Below, in pieces: positions 37,901 through 49,800 of a stretch of 64,000 nucleotides of DNA (within the stretch, counting starts at the first letter, position 1; every line of letters begins with the position of its first letter). Made by a program: the position numbers and the translations under genes. The DNA comes from Mimachlamys varia (taxonomy: Eukaryota; Mollusca; Bivalvia; Pectinida; Pectinidae). Where the stretch lies: assembly GCA_947623455.1 (NCBI GenBank), contig OX392534.1, positions 33,175,426 through 33,239,425 on the forward strand, read 5' to 3'. Under the pieces are notes generated by a model. It ran no database searches. It was given only the letters and a program-made list of their open reading frames with translations, and was not told where the DNA came from.

Positions 37901-40900
37901 AATCTACGAAGAATGATCATCCCAGCTCTGCTGTTTCTACAAAGTCTAATTTCCAACAACAGCTGCAGTTTAACAAAGCCAAAGCCAGAGAACGAGATGA
38001 GAAGTATAGTTGAACTTTTTGAAATTATTATTTAATGTTCAACTTTTTGAAACAGAAATATCAATTCAAATAAATAAATGTGTGCCACATTATTTATCAG
38101 CTTTGCCAATTTTAGAGAAGGGCTAAATGAATGATATGTTTTTCATGTTTTTGACACATCAACTAATAATACCTTGTACTGTTCTTATTGATTTAGTGAA
38201 CATCATCAGCAATAGTGAGTTTTCAGTATTTTATTGTTCATATATATCAATTTCCAAAAGAATCAATTAAACATTGAAATGCACTGTTCAAAATACTGTA
38301 GGCCAGTAGTCAAAATTCAAAAATATTGATGGGTTAGATTTGAATGACATTGTTCAAAGAACTTGACAAGGAAATGTCTGAAAAAATTGTTTTATTTATT
38401 TTCAGAGACCTTTTGAATGTGGTGGTCAAGACAGTAAAAGAATGTTCAGAAGATGTAAGCAATTCAAAATCTAATGGCAACATACCTGATGTTCAGAAAT
38501 ATTACTGATGCATTAATTGTACTGGAATAACATTTCTGTTTTAGTAGCCAAGACTGGTACCAATGCCAAATAGATTTTCTGTCTAAGCTTGTTAGAATTC
38601 TCGTTATTTTGATAGGGTGGATCAGTTCCTTTTTTTTTTTCAAAACTGAAAGATGGTTCATATTCTGGATATGAAATTTTACACCTCTTTCAACAGACAT
38701 TTTGTGAAATTATTTGGAATCAATAACCTGAATTTAAACAATCAACACTGGATAATATGTTAAAACTATTGAAAGAAAAAGTTAATAGAATTGTAATGCT
38801 CATTAATGGTGAGATTTTGCCTTTTCTATCTGATAAAATATTCATCTCTCCAAGTTGCTATTCAATAAATTCAAATCAATATAAGAAAATCGTGTTGATA
38901 ATAACATGACATCATAAACAGATGAGGTATAATTATTCACCTTACAGGTAAAGTGCACTATGAATGACATGCAAGATATCGTGAGCAGATCAGCTAACAC
39001 CACAGATGACAAGTTGTCTGAGATCATGTCCTCAAGTAAGGAACATTATCTGTCCGAGCTGAATTTAAATCCAATGGTTTAGTTAGATTTACTTTTTGTT
39101 GAATTGGAATATTTCATTTTTACGCAAAAATAACTTTTAATAGGTAAAATTAGCTGAATTATGCAGCATCCCCTCTCAGTGAAAAGAATGACAAGGGAAT
39201 TTCGGTTCACCATGTTTCATGACTAAATTATTGATTTATTTCATGAAAAAAACAATATTTTTATTATCACACTTGCACACCCAAGTGTTATACCATGATT
39301 ACTCACAAAGGGTCAAAGTTATACGTAATGTATTTTGAGGTCAACTGTCAATAACCATTGTTAGGTTGCAAGTCCTGTGCAGGTCAGTTTGGTACCAAAT
39401 ATATTTTGACCGTTAGCTTTTGTATGACCAGCAATTGCACTTTACCACTTTCCATATTGTCTTCACAAAATTCTTTGAAAAAAATATGTTACAGTTTCAC
39501 AAAATATCCAGAAGAACTACGAGAGAATGATTGCTGCTGTACAGGAACGTGAACAGAAAAGGCATCAACAAAACAGCTTGGAGCATGAAATAAAACAGGT
39601 TAAAACTTGAACTATTTTGTGACTTATAGGGATGAAAATCTTCCTCCATAAGGAAAAATTCCTCCTTTTTGATAATTTTGCTGTAATGTTAATTCTTTAC
39701 CATTAAATTTCCCATTAAAACTTCTTAAAATGTGGGTTTTCCTCCTTGTTAATTTCATCTCTGAACTAATTCAGGCTGGGGAATATTGCACTTGCCTATA
39801 GATACTTCATTTCACTGTTATTTTGTGCTTGAAGGGAGGTTATTAACCTTTCAAAAATGTTTCTGTTTCTACTCCGTAATATGCAGAACTTTCACCTAAA
39901 AGAAATGGGAGTACATGTATTAGTGAAGGGAGCAATTATTTTGAAATTAATCATTCTGATGTGTAACAAATGAACTGCCTGTCCATCTACTTTCTTTCTT
40001 ATGTTTGTTCCTCTGGTTTGCTAATATTACATGCATTATGGTGCATTTATATATTAATACTATTATTGTAAATTTTTTTGCATGGGTAAAGGAAAAATCC
40101 AATATACCAATGCAAAAATTGAAGCTATAAAATTGAAGCTATAAGCTTCAGTCTTTTCCTGTCTGACAACTGCGTGTAAAGTCTTTTTTTTTTTTATTTA
40201 TAGAAATTCATACTTTTGAAAACCTTATCAGGAAAAAATAAACATAAAAGATATTTGTCCCAGTTTGACAAATCAAAGTTTTCCAATTTTTTTTAACAAA
40301 GTAGCATGTCCCATTACAGTACTCCGATTCTCAAGCCATTGCTTGATTATTTTCTTTCCAGAAAGATGAGAGAATCCAAGAACTAGAACAACAGGTAAAA
40401 GATGCACATGAAATGGGATTTAGAAATGTTGTCCAGTCAATGAAGGAAGTTGTAGACCAGCATCATGCAGTGACCAAGGAGAAGTTAGAGAGGCTTTCAG
40501 ATATCACTTCTGAGTTACTGGATCATCAAAAGGAGATGATTCACCAGCAGAGAGAGGGACAGGATCAGCAACACCAGCTACACCTTGATGTTCAGGATGC
40601 AGTTAGAGCACAGACAGGCACAGACGATAAACGGTAAAATTACTAGATACAGGAGAATTAATTTGAAAAAGAATACCAGAAAAAAAAAATGTTCATTACA
40701 AAAAAACCACTTGTATCTTAAAGTTAACTGGTTTATTGCTGTTTAGCCATGTAGTTGATATGTACTGAATCTAACTTTGATAACAGACATATAACCTTGT
40801 GGATCAATTAAGTCAAAATGAACAGACTTCTTTTCAAACACTAAATTTTAAAAAGAATTCAATACAAATGTATGTAATTTCATATCTAAAAAGCATAATC

Positions 40901-43900
40901 ATCTAACAATTATAATGAATTAATAGCATCAATAATAATACTGTAATTTAAAAATAATTAGGAATTTTATCTTGTATTTTGCAATCGCTTAAAATGTTTT
41001 GGGATCAGGTTTCAGTTCAGATATTACCAACCTCTGTAATGTTTGTCCAAACAAAGGTGAGAAGTGGAACTTATTACAATGTTATATAAGTTAAGCGTAA
41101 ATTAATTGCTTTGATTTGCCCGAGTTACTTTCTCTGATTACTGTAGTTTTTGTCAATATTGATCTCAGATTAATTTCTTTCACCTTTGCACAGTGTTTTA
41201 GATGAACTCTTGATGCTGCGGCAAGAATTGGATAGACACAAGTATGAACTAGAGAACTTCTGCAGGGAAAAAGTTTACTCAACACAGAGACAAACTGAGG
41301 ATCTCAAGAAGTTCATTCGGGGTGGTTTTGAAGACAATGTACAGGAGAGCATTGAGCAGTCTAAACAGCTTTACGAGAACCATTGTCAGCAGTTGAAGGA
41401 GGATATCAATATACAACAAGACAACTTAAAGAGCTTTATTGACAAGAAGTTAAAAGAACAGTCAGCAGAATCTTCCGCAAAAGTCTCCTCATTGAATACT
41501 GAACATGAAGAACCCTCATGGATCGGGAAAAATAGAAAGAGATTTTCTGACTATCATGAATCTGTGCCGAAGAAAATTCAGGATCAGTTAGATGAGATGC
41601 ATAACAATCATATTAAAGAAATTGAAAGAATCAGAAAGGAAATAAACCAAAGAAATGAAGAGAGCCAAAATAAAAATGACTATCAACACCCCTCTGGAAG
41701 ATCTGGTATGCTTCATTCTCAGTTATTAGAGTTTCAAGAAATGGATAATGGTTTTCAGGACAGGGGTCTTAATTCTATAGAATTTAAACGTGGAAACAAA
41801 TCATCATTCATATCGCCTGGCAACATAAGGTCATCAGGTTGGACAGCAAAGCAGCTGTTTAGCAAGACTAATCCATCTCCAGTAGCTACAGTATACCCAC
41901 AGCGGAAAGAACAGGAGATATCTCATAAACTGTATGCTAATGACAAACAATCTCAGTCTTCTGATGAACAGAAACAAGCAACAAAGAACAAACCTAGAGG
42001 AAGTGCTCAGCCTCAGCGAAGGTCACAAAGACTGCTGGAAACAAAGGAAACTTCCATGGAAGAAAAAGGACAGGATTCTCGCAATAACTACTCTGAACAA
42101 AGAAAATCTCAGAGAATTACTAGTATGCAAAGTGCTTCTCAAGAAGATGGCAGACAAGTTGGAAGTGGCAGCTATGATAGTAACATGTCGTACCAAGAAA
42201 GAAGGCAGAATAGTTCCCTGAGGATGCAACAGCTTGAGTCGAGGCATACACCACATCAAGAACAAAAGCGGACACCTCAGACAGAAAAAGTGCAAAACGG
42301 AAGGCAGGAACCAGGACAGGTCATGTCACAGGTGCAAAGGCAAACATTCACACAGGAGCCGCAGCAAGCACCCAAAAAGCCTATTGTTGGACAATGGAAC
42401 AGAGAACAAACATATAGCAAATCAAGTGACAACCCTCGAAATACAGACAAATGTACCTACAGCAGAACCCTAAGACAGAGTGGCTTCAAAGCTCCAGAAA
42501 GTGTCTCGAGAGCTAGACCTGGTACACAAAATGTACAACCCTATTCTCATCCAGCTGTTTCTCATAAAACAGCATCAGTGTATGACTTCAGTGATGAAGT
42601 GTCAGTTGTCAGATGCCATCAAAAACCAAATATTGCGAAGCCATCGTCTGGATCATCATGCAACTTCATGAATTCAAGGTAATTGTTTGAAAACAAAGAA
42701 GCTAATTGCGGTATAAATATATGTATATATAACAAATATGTCTTTGTAACAAACTGCATCATTTAGAGTGTGCTTTCATATTTGTTCATCAATGAGACAA
42801 AGTAGTGTAAAATAGAAGAAGGCCAAACGGCCATGAATCTTTAAACAAGATGTCATTGAAAGCAATTTAAAATTGGCAATTCTAACCTCATTTAATCAAC
42901 TCAGCACCTTGATTTGTATAACCTTTCATACCCAGAGAGTAAACATTACCCATTAGGAAAGATCTCATTTTAAGCAAATCAGCTAATGTGAATCCTTTCC
43001 CTGGCTTACAGTTGTTGAAGCAAAATTTGATGTCATTGAAAGCAAATTAAACAGCAGTTTTAATCTCTTGATGGGATTAAAATTATCTTTGAAATGATAT
43101 CTAGAAAATAGATACAAATTTTAAAGGTAAGCCACAAACCTATCTTGAAATCTAATTAAAATGAAACACATTTTTGTAACTGGAAAATTTAAATCAATAT
43201 TTTTTCCATCCTGTATCTAAACAGGTTACTTTTTAAAAAAGCATTAAAACTGTGTCACATTATGTACATTTCATTGATTCATAGGGAATTGCATGGTCAA
43301 CACAATGAATACAGTCAAGATATGGTAAGTTGAGATAAATAGCATCTCTCACCTGACAAAGTCTCTCCATTAAGTCAACAACTCTGACTTGTACATTTTG
43401 GTTTTTGCTCAAATTAAATTATCTCTTCACAAAGAACATTTTACTCTCCAACTATTTTGTCCTTTTGAGAACTTTTTAACTGTTGCCAGTTTTATTCCCA
43501 TATTTTTTTTTTAAGTTTTAGACATGAAATATCAAATTATACATGATTTCATTTCTTGTTTCGTTGTTATCTTATTATGCCCTTTTTATCATGTTTCTGT
43601 TCGTCCGGCTATGTTTCCGTCTGTCTGTATGTTCCATCATTGCAATATAGGATGAAGTTTTTGAGTTTATCTGGTCAATAGATATCCCACAAGACATAAA
43701 TTCATCTCACAATATGGAACACTTCAAGAAAAAATTGGACAAATTCTGGAAAGGTCTGGAGTTTAAGTAAGATCATACTGCCACTAATGTTATATTTACC
43801 ATCAGTATTTCTAATCATATTTATGTGAATATAAAAGCAAAAATGTCTGCATCCACTATTATATACCATGTACTATTAAATCCTATTTACACATATATAC

Positions 43901-45376
43901 AATCTGGTACCTATTCAAACAACTCCAATATTTCAGTCCAGCAGTAGAGAATCCTCCCCATCTCTCTCAGTCACCAAGATTGTCATTCAGCGGAAAGTAA
44001 AGAGGGACAGAAATCTAAGTTATCAGACATTGGAAGCAGGTATGCTGATAACAATGCCAGAGTGGTGCTGTTTCACTTCTTGTTACTGTACCTGCATCAA
44101 TCTTAGGTTCTATACAAATATAATAAGTACATTTTATTTTAAAACCAATTTATTGAAATCCTTTCTCCTGGCAGCCCTAGCAATTTTTACAAGAATGTTA
44201 CCTGAGAATTAGACACTTTGCAAAAACAGACTATAGCCTTACCTGTAATTAGTACCTATTGATCTCATCCTGTAACAACACTACCTGTGCCCTATACTAA
44301 AATAGGATATGTTGGCTGAGTGGGAAGACACCGTAGCATGTGTGATGTTGAATTCTATGACATCTTGCCACAGATGAAGACCATTCTGTACTTCAAGGTT
44401 AATTTAAATCCTCTTGTTGGATTTGATTAAAGTTTCTACCCCATAATATCACCCTGACCTTTCCGTCTATTAAAAGTGCAAAGCGTTCAAGGTCAAAATA
44501 TATATTATTTACTGTTGTGTAAGCATACATATTTCACGGAGATAGATTAACCATTTTCTTTAAAAACAATATTGCAACCAAGTCATTTGTAACAAACCAG
44601 GCTAAACTGTATCTTGAAATTTTACAAGACTTTTTAAATTTTTGTTATATTTGTTCTTCAGATGCTAAAAAGTTAGATAACAGCCAAAGTCAATATAAGG
44701 AGTATGATGACGATTTGCTCAGCATTCTTGGGTCCATCAAAGATCAGGACAAATACAACAAACAGGTAATAAAAATTTCCAGAATTCCAGTTCAGTGAAA
44801 TGTTTGAGTTGGGTTATGAAATACAATATAGAGGTAAAGCAGAAATGGGATGTGTAATAGTGTTTGGGGCGTTTTTTTTTTTCTTTTGAGTAGTACAACA
44901 AACCTCCTTAATTCTGCTTTGGGGTTACAAAATAAATGGCAGTTTGCAAAATGTTTTCAAGTTTAGATAGAGAAGAACTACAAACACTTTTAGCATAATT
45001 ACCTTGGCATTGATGGTGTCAATTTGTAAGGTTCATCCTTATCATTTATACCGTATTATATAATTGCTTTAAGTAGTAGGTATTGTCGATAACACATATT
45101 ATTGGAATCCGACTGAAATTATCTTTATCTAATTCCATGTAATTCTTGAAATTGTTTTAAAGTATGATATATACAGTTATCATTCTGACTAGGTCTATCA
45201 CATATACAATAAAAAAAAGAATAATTGATGATAAAGTGAAGAAATGTATTATTTTTCAGCCAAAACAAAGTCACTGCCAGAGGGGTAACAAGCGTCCTAT
45301 AGCTGACTACAGTTTTGGTACAACCTATGCTCAAGTGACAGAGTCCATCCATAAGAAACGGAAACACATTCTTTAG
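34993..45376 (+). CDS. Gene 2: coiled-coil protein, candidate IHO1/CCDC36-like
   Basis: Thirteen coding exons join in frame to 949 aa: 34993-35042, 37453-37591, 37816-38003, 38406-38454, 38948-39035, 39495-39598, 40362-40633, 41194-42678, 43285-43324, 43651-43766, 43942-44039, 44662-44765, 45260-45376. The N-terminus MYLNQLTTRELFS resembles, from memory, the vertebrate IHO1 start (similar spacing of N, E and S). A Q/S/N-rich stretch follows, then a coiled coil from about 115 to 420 beginning NKAKARERDEKDLL, then a long charged, Gln/Arg/Ser-rich disordered region. The C-terminus is basic (KKRKH near 943-947). IHO1 (Mer2 class) binds meiotic chromosome axes and recruits REC114-MEI4 for double-strand breaks. 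I do not see vertebrate IHO1's acidic HORMAD1-binding tail. The structure is well supported; the family call is moderate. Confidence 0.7.
35262..35435 (-). repeat. SINE family A, partial copy 3
   Basis: The minus strand reads 'gatagcacgtctgcttttca', 'gtttcaattccccaatcag', 'accacgtgggctttctcaag' and 'gttttctcccacatt', matching head and body blocks of 4340-4567 with decay. Lies in gene 2 intron 1. Confidence 0.55.
35500..36960 (+). repeat. Satellite 4: 39-40-bp tandem array, about 36 copies
   Basis: The unit is 'ggcagcagtccccatgaccc' plus 'tggctaatgtatctccctta', with variants 'acatgaccctgac' and 'cacccttcccc'. It fills most of gene 2 intron 1. Because 39 is divisible by 3, open frames persist through it on both strands (for example the ISQGH repeats on the minus strand at 35867-36115), but these are by-products. 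In gene 2's sense each unit ends like a 3' splice site: CTAAT, a pyrimidine tract, then TTAG|GCAG. Confidence 0.9.
41194..42678 (+). CDS. Gene 2 large exon 8 (495 codons)
   Basis: The acceptor tttgcacag leads into VLDELLMLRQELDRHKYELE, a heptad-rich continuation of the coiled coil through about residue 420. The rest is low-complexity, rich in Gln, Arg, Ser and Lys (SQRLLETKE, RQNSSLRMQQLESR), so probably disordered and possibly DNA- or chromatin-binding. The donor is TCAAG|GTAATT. Overlapping open frames in other phases (41934-42221, 42023-42295, 42234-42473) are shadows. Confidence 0.85.
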
Positions 45377-45590
45377 AAATGGGACCGTTGTCTCCAGCAT
45401 CAACTGGTTCATTAAATATCAGTTAACAACCAGAATTAATATGATTGCTTTGTTACTTAAATAATTTAAAGCATACTTAATAATAGATATCACATTTTTT
45501 GGAAGATTATTATTTGTGTATCAAGTGTTAAGTTGTTTAAATCTGTTTGGTTTATTGATAATACTATCATTTGAATTACAAGAACTTACA

Positions 45591-45607
45591 AATAAACAAT
45601 AAATAAA
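45591..45607 (+). terminator. Poly(A) signals of gene 2
   Basis: Three overlapping or close AATAAA hexamers (45591, 45598, 45602) lie about 215 bp after the gene 2 stop TAG at 45374-45376. Probable 3' end just downstream. Confidence 0.6.
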
Positions 45608-45609
45608 AG

Positions 45610-46660
45610 TGACAAATGAACTTGATGTTCCTACAAGTTTTTTTCCTATTGAATTTCCTAAATGATGTAAAGAGAATTATTTTATATTGTATAAATATCT
45701 GTTAATTTTGACATTGGTCCAATCATTTGTAAGTCACCATATAATATTGTTCAATGTAAGAACATGTTGGATATATGGGACTGTAACAAATATCTTATTA
45801 ACTTCAAAATAAATTGTTTACAAACTTTATACTGAAAACTGTTTGTCATTTTTCAGCCATGCTAAAGGTCCAACTGTACCTGCTTTAAAAAATTCTTGCG
45901 ATCTAAACATCCTTTGGAAAGCAAATCACTGATTTGTAAACTCTTAAGCCAATGAAAACAAGAGACATTCTGAATAGCACTCAAACTATACTGTTGGTTG
46001 TCCGAGGTACTTGGAACATGTTAACCCATTTACTCTCAATGGGTGTTAAATTTCCAAAGGTTGAAAAATAAGTTTTTAACTGCTTTTTGTGTTCAAATCA
46101 TGTCATTCACTTGAACATACATACATACATACATATGGGTATACATTATATACTTGTTTGACCCTTAGCCTATGCATTCCATTTGCTCAATAACAATACT
46201 TTGGGCTTTTTGAGAGAATTGTTCAAGATTTTAACACATTTGACCAATGTGACCTTAAAAGTTTGTCAAGGTTATTGATTTGAATAATCACCCTAGTTTG
46301 CTGCAGGCCAAATATTATTACCCAGGACTTTTATGTTACATACTTGAGAAGAGGGAGGATACAAAGATGTATATATAAAAAACTTTGTAGCCCTTCATTC
46401 AGACCCAATACATATATCAGTATCCTGGGCCTATTTGTTGTTTTAAACACAATCACCCTTGAATCATTGTAAATTGTATATGCACAAGATCATTACCTTG
46501 GGCTTTTTGGTTGTTAAGAAGTCATTCGAAGTAAAATATTGAACCTGGGCAGGCAGACAATGCACCACAGCATAAGCACTTGCCATTCTGGCAGGTGAAA
46601 AAAGAAAATATTGATGAAGATTAGTTTCCACAAACAAGTGCACACAGTTTAATTTTGATC
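45610..46660. other. Intergenic, convergent 3' ends
   Basis: Spacer between the 3' ends of genes 2 and 3. It contains an (ACAT)n microsatellite near 46112-46133 and nothing else recognised. Confidence 0.5.
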
Positions 46661-46665
46661 ATCCA

Positions 46666-46671
46666 TTTATT
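46666..46671 (-). terminator. Candidate poly(A) signal of GPKOW
   Basis: TTTATT on the plus strand (AATAAA on the minus strand) about 220 bp past the GPKOW stop. The first such hexamer I noticed downstream; not otherwise supported. Confidence 0.35.
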
Positions 46672-46886
46672 GCAGATCTGAATCTGCATGCCAGACAATT
46701 TTCCTTTGTGTATTATTTTAGAGATTCTCAATGAAATCTTGAATCAGGTGTTCAGATTCCCAGCACAAGGTAAATATCTTATATTCCTTTGAAGAATCAT
46801 TTTGTCTAGACATTAGCTGGTCAAATATTGAGGTAAATAAGTGCATTTCCCTATAATTACAATTAAAAATTTACAAATATCACTTG

Positions 46887-49800
46887 TCAATAGTCAAATT
46901 CAGCATTAATGTCTCCAACATATTCACATATACTGTCATAGGATATCTTGAGGACTTCATCTCGGTTTCGCAGTAGCTGGACAACTGCCATACAATTTGT
47001 CTTGTCCCGCTTCATCAGTTCTGCTAACTGAAAAAAAGATAAAAATTGCAAAATTAAACAAAAACAACTTTTAAGTATAACCACAACTATACCCGTATAT
47101 AACACAAACAAATTAGAAGCAAAATTCTTGAATTATAGCAATTATTGTCAACAAGGTATTAAATAAGGATACTTAGTGAATAAAGGGCCATAACTCTATG
47201 ACACAACCATTTTAGTATGGATCTCAATAAGTAATTCCACATAACTTGATTATTGTAGGAAAAAAGTCATACATAAATTCATTCATGAACAGACAAATAG
47301 ATAATCATTTTTTTAGCAGCACCTAGGGAACTTATCAACTTTATTTTAAATTAACACTTCTGTGAATGAAGGTCAAGTACTGTCATTATGGCCCACTGAC
47401 AACCAAAGAGGAGTATGGACCTTTTCAGTTCCATTGTCTCTTTATTATAAGTTTTCTCGTAACTTTTCACACTCTTGTTTAGTATTGGTTGACTAATTCT
47501 GATGTCCAAAGCAAATAAATAGATGCGAATGAGCATTATTATTATATATGAACATATTACTTTTTTTTATTTCCTTAAAATACCCAAAGTTCAAAACTAT
47601 GGTAACATTCATAAGCAAAACGACATAATATTGTTACAAGAGCACAAATGTCAGAAGTGAAATGTGTGGAGAAATGTAGAGTCTATCAGAAGTCAACAGA
47701 AAGTGTGTCATTTCATTATTATTTCCATTGTTAAAATTTGTCATGAAAGCTTAAGTGTTCCCGATGTACTTTTGGGTCAAATGTAACCTTAACAACGTGT
47801 ACAAGATATTGTACACACAAGACCAGAGGTTCTGCACTTTTAATCGTACTTAATTCTGTGAAAATTTTCACTGGAGTTAGGCAAGGCTCTCCAATTTTGG
47901 TCATACCATTTTTGTAAATTCATAAAAAAAATTGGACATGATGTGGCCATCAAGGAAGATAGGAGTCTTTTCGCCATATCAGAGCTTGACCAGCATCTTA
48001 TCATCATACAACTACATCTCAAATTACAGTTCAATATCTTCAAGGAATTAATGTCAGAACAGAAACATAATTATGAGGAAATTATTGCCAAGGGCGACAC
48101 TATATTCCCCAGTCATTTCATGGTGGGGTCGTAACAAACTCATCTCAGACTCAGTATGATCATGTTGAAAACATACCTGTCCTTTCCATTTCCCGGTGAC
48201 AAGCTGTACAAATGATGGTTCTGATTTGGGTATCACAGTTTCCAGCATTTCTTGTGAAATACCTACAAAATTCAAACAATAACGTTACATATTACAAACA
48301 AGATATACAATGTTATGTATATTTATAGTTGAAGTATTTAAAAGAACTGAAGGTGTCAATTATTTAATCATCATTCAATTAAATATGTTGATCATTACCT
48401 ATTCATATAAGAGAAATATTAAATTCTGATATTAAGGGAACATTTCAAACTGTAAAAATGTTTAAACATTTTCAAGCACTTCTTTTTTGTTTGCTTTTTT
48501 TTTGTTTTGTCAGGTCATCAGACAATATCTTCTTTTTCAAAAAGTAAATTTATGTCACAAATCTATCCCAAATGCCTTTCCATTATTAATTGATTGTCAA
48601 ACCGTTGCCTGTATATTGGTATTGCTGTATCCAATGTAAATAAGAGTTAGATAACGGAGTATAAACTATGAATACCTTCCAATACATGGCCATCATCTGT
48701 CCTACACACACAGTTATCTGGACCTGGAACATCTATCACTTCAACCTGTAACAAATATAAAGCAGTTTTAATATTGTCAGTTCTAATCAGAATTAGTCTC
48801 AAAACTGGTATATAACTCTAGCTGAACTTAATTTCGTACTCCATCTTGTCATGAGACTAAATTATCAAATTTGGGATTTTTTTCTTTTATATAGTCAAGT
48901 TATTCCACTGTGACAGTGGTTATTAATGCCAGGCTAACATGGACCATTTTACAGGTCATTGGTATAGCAGATTTTAACTGATTCCGAAAAAAAATTGTAC
49001 TTATTTCATTATGATCTATAACCACTCTATCTTGATGCCATGATATACCAAATACTTCATCTTTTACAAACATAATCACCATTTTTATCCTGATAAATCT
49101 GATCATACCTTACCTTTGTATTAAAGTATTTCCCTTTTTTGTATTTTTCATCTATTACTCTGACCCTTAGCTGTGGACATATCCAGAATGAGGCTGGGGA
49201 ACTTTCTTTGTGACCGTTGCTGCTGCCATATTTGTCCTGATGGTAAGATCTGTAGGAATAAAATTGTGTCAAGAAAACGTGTTAAATGAAATATCCTTCT
49301 GAATGATAAGGACATTCCAAACAGATAAAATTGTTTTTTGAATTTTACATTTATGAAAAGCACGTTATAGCGAGGTCCCAGAGGGACTTTGACGCCCAAT
49401 ATTGTTTGATCTTCATTTGTTCTTTAAAACTTGAAAAGTCTGATATGTTTCTTTCTTTTCTCTATTTCCTTTTATGTACTGCTCATAATTATATAAAATT
49501 TGAGAATTCCTCTAATAAATAGTTATCTTTAACCATCAAATCTAAGATGGACACCTTTCCGTGAATTTTATATCTGATCAGTCCCAAAATCCATAGGGCA
49601 TAACTAAAGACCCAAGAGGAACCTGCATATAAAATTTGAAAAAGCTCAATCACATACTTTTGAAAAGTTGTGATAAATTTTCAGTGTCAAAATCTAAAAT
49701 GGCTGCCTGTCAATCATTTTATTTTTTTTCGATCAGTCCATAAATCAAAATGGCACAACAAGAAACCAAGGAGAATTCATTCAGTTATCAATCCCAAAAC

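Noticed and set aside
43937..44000. Gene 2 ending at SFSGK* in exon 11
   Set aside because: Requires the first of three acceptors; the next two keep frame into two further well-spliced exons, so this is at most an alternative isoform.
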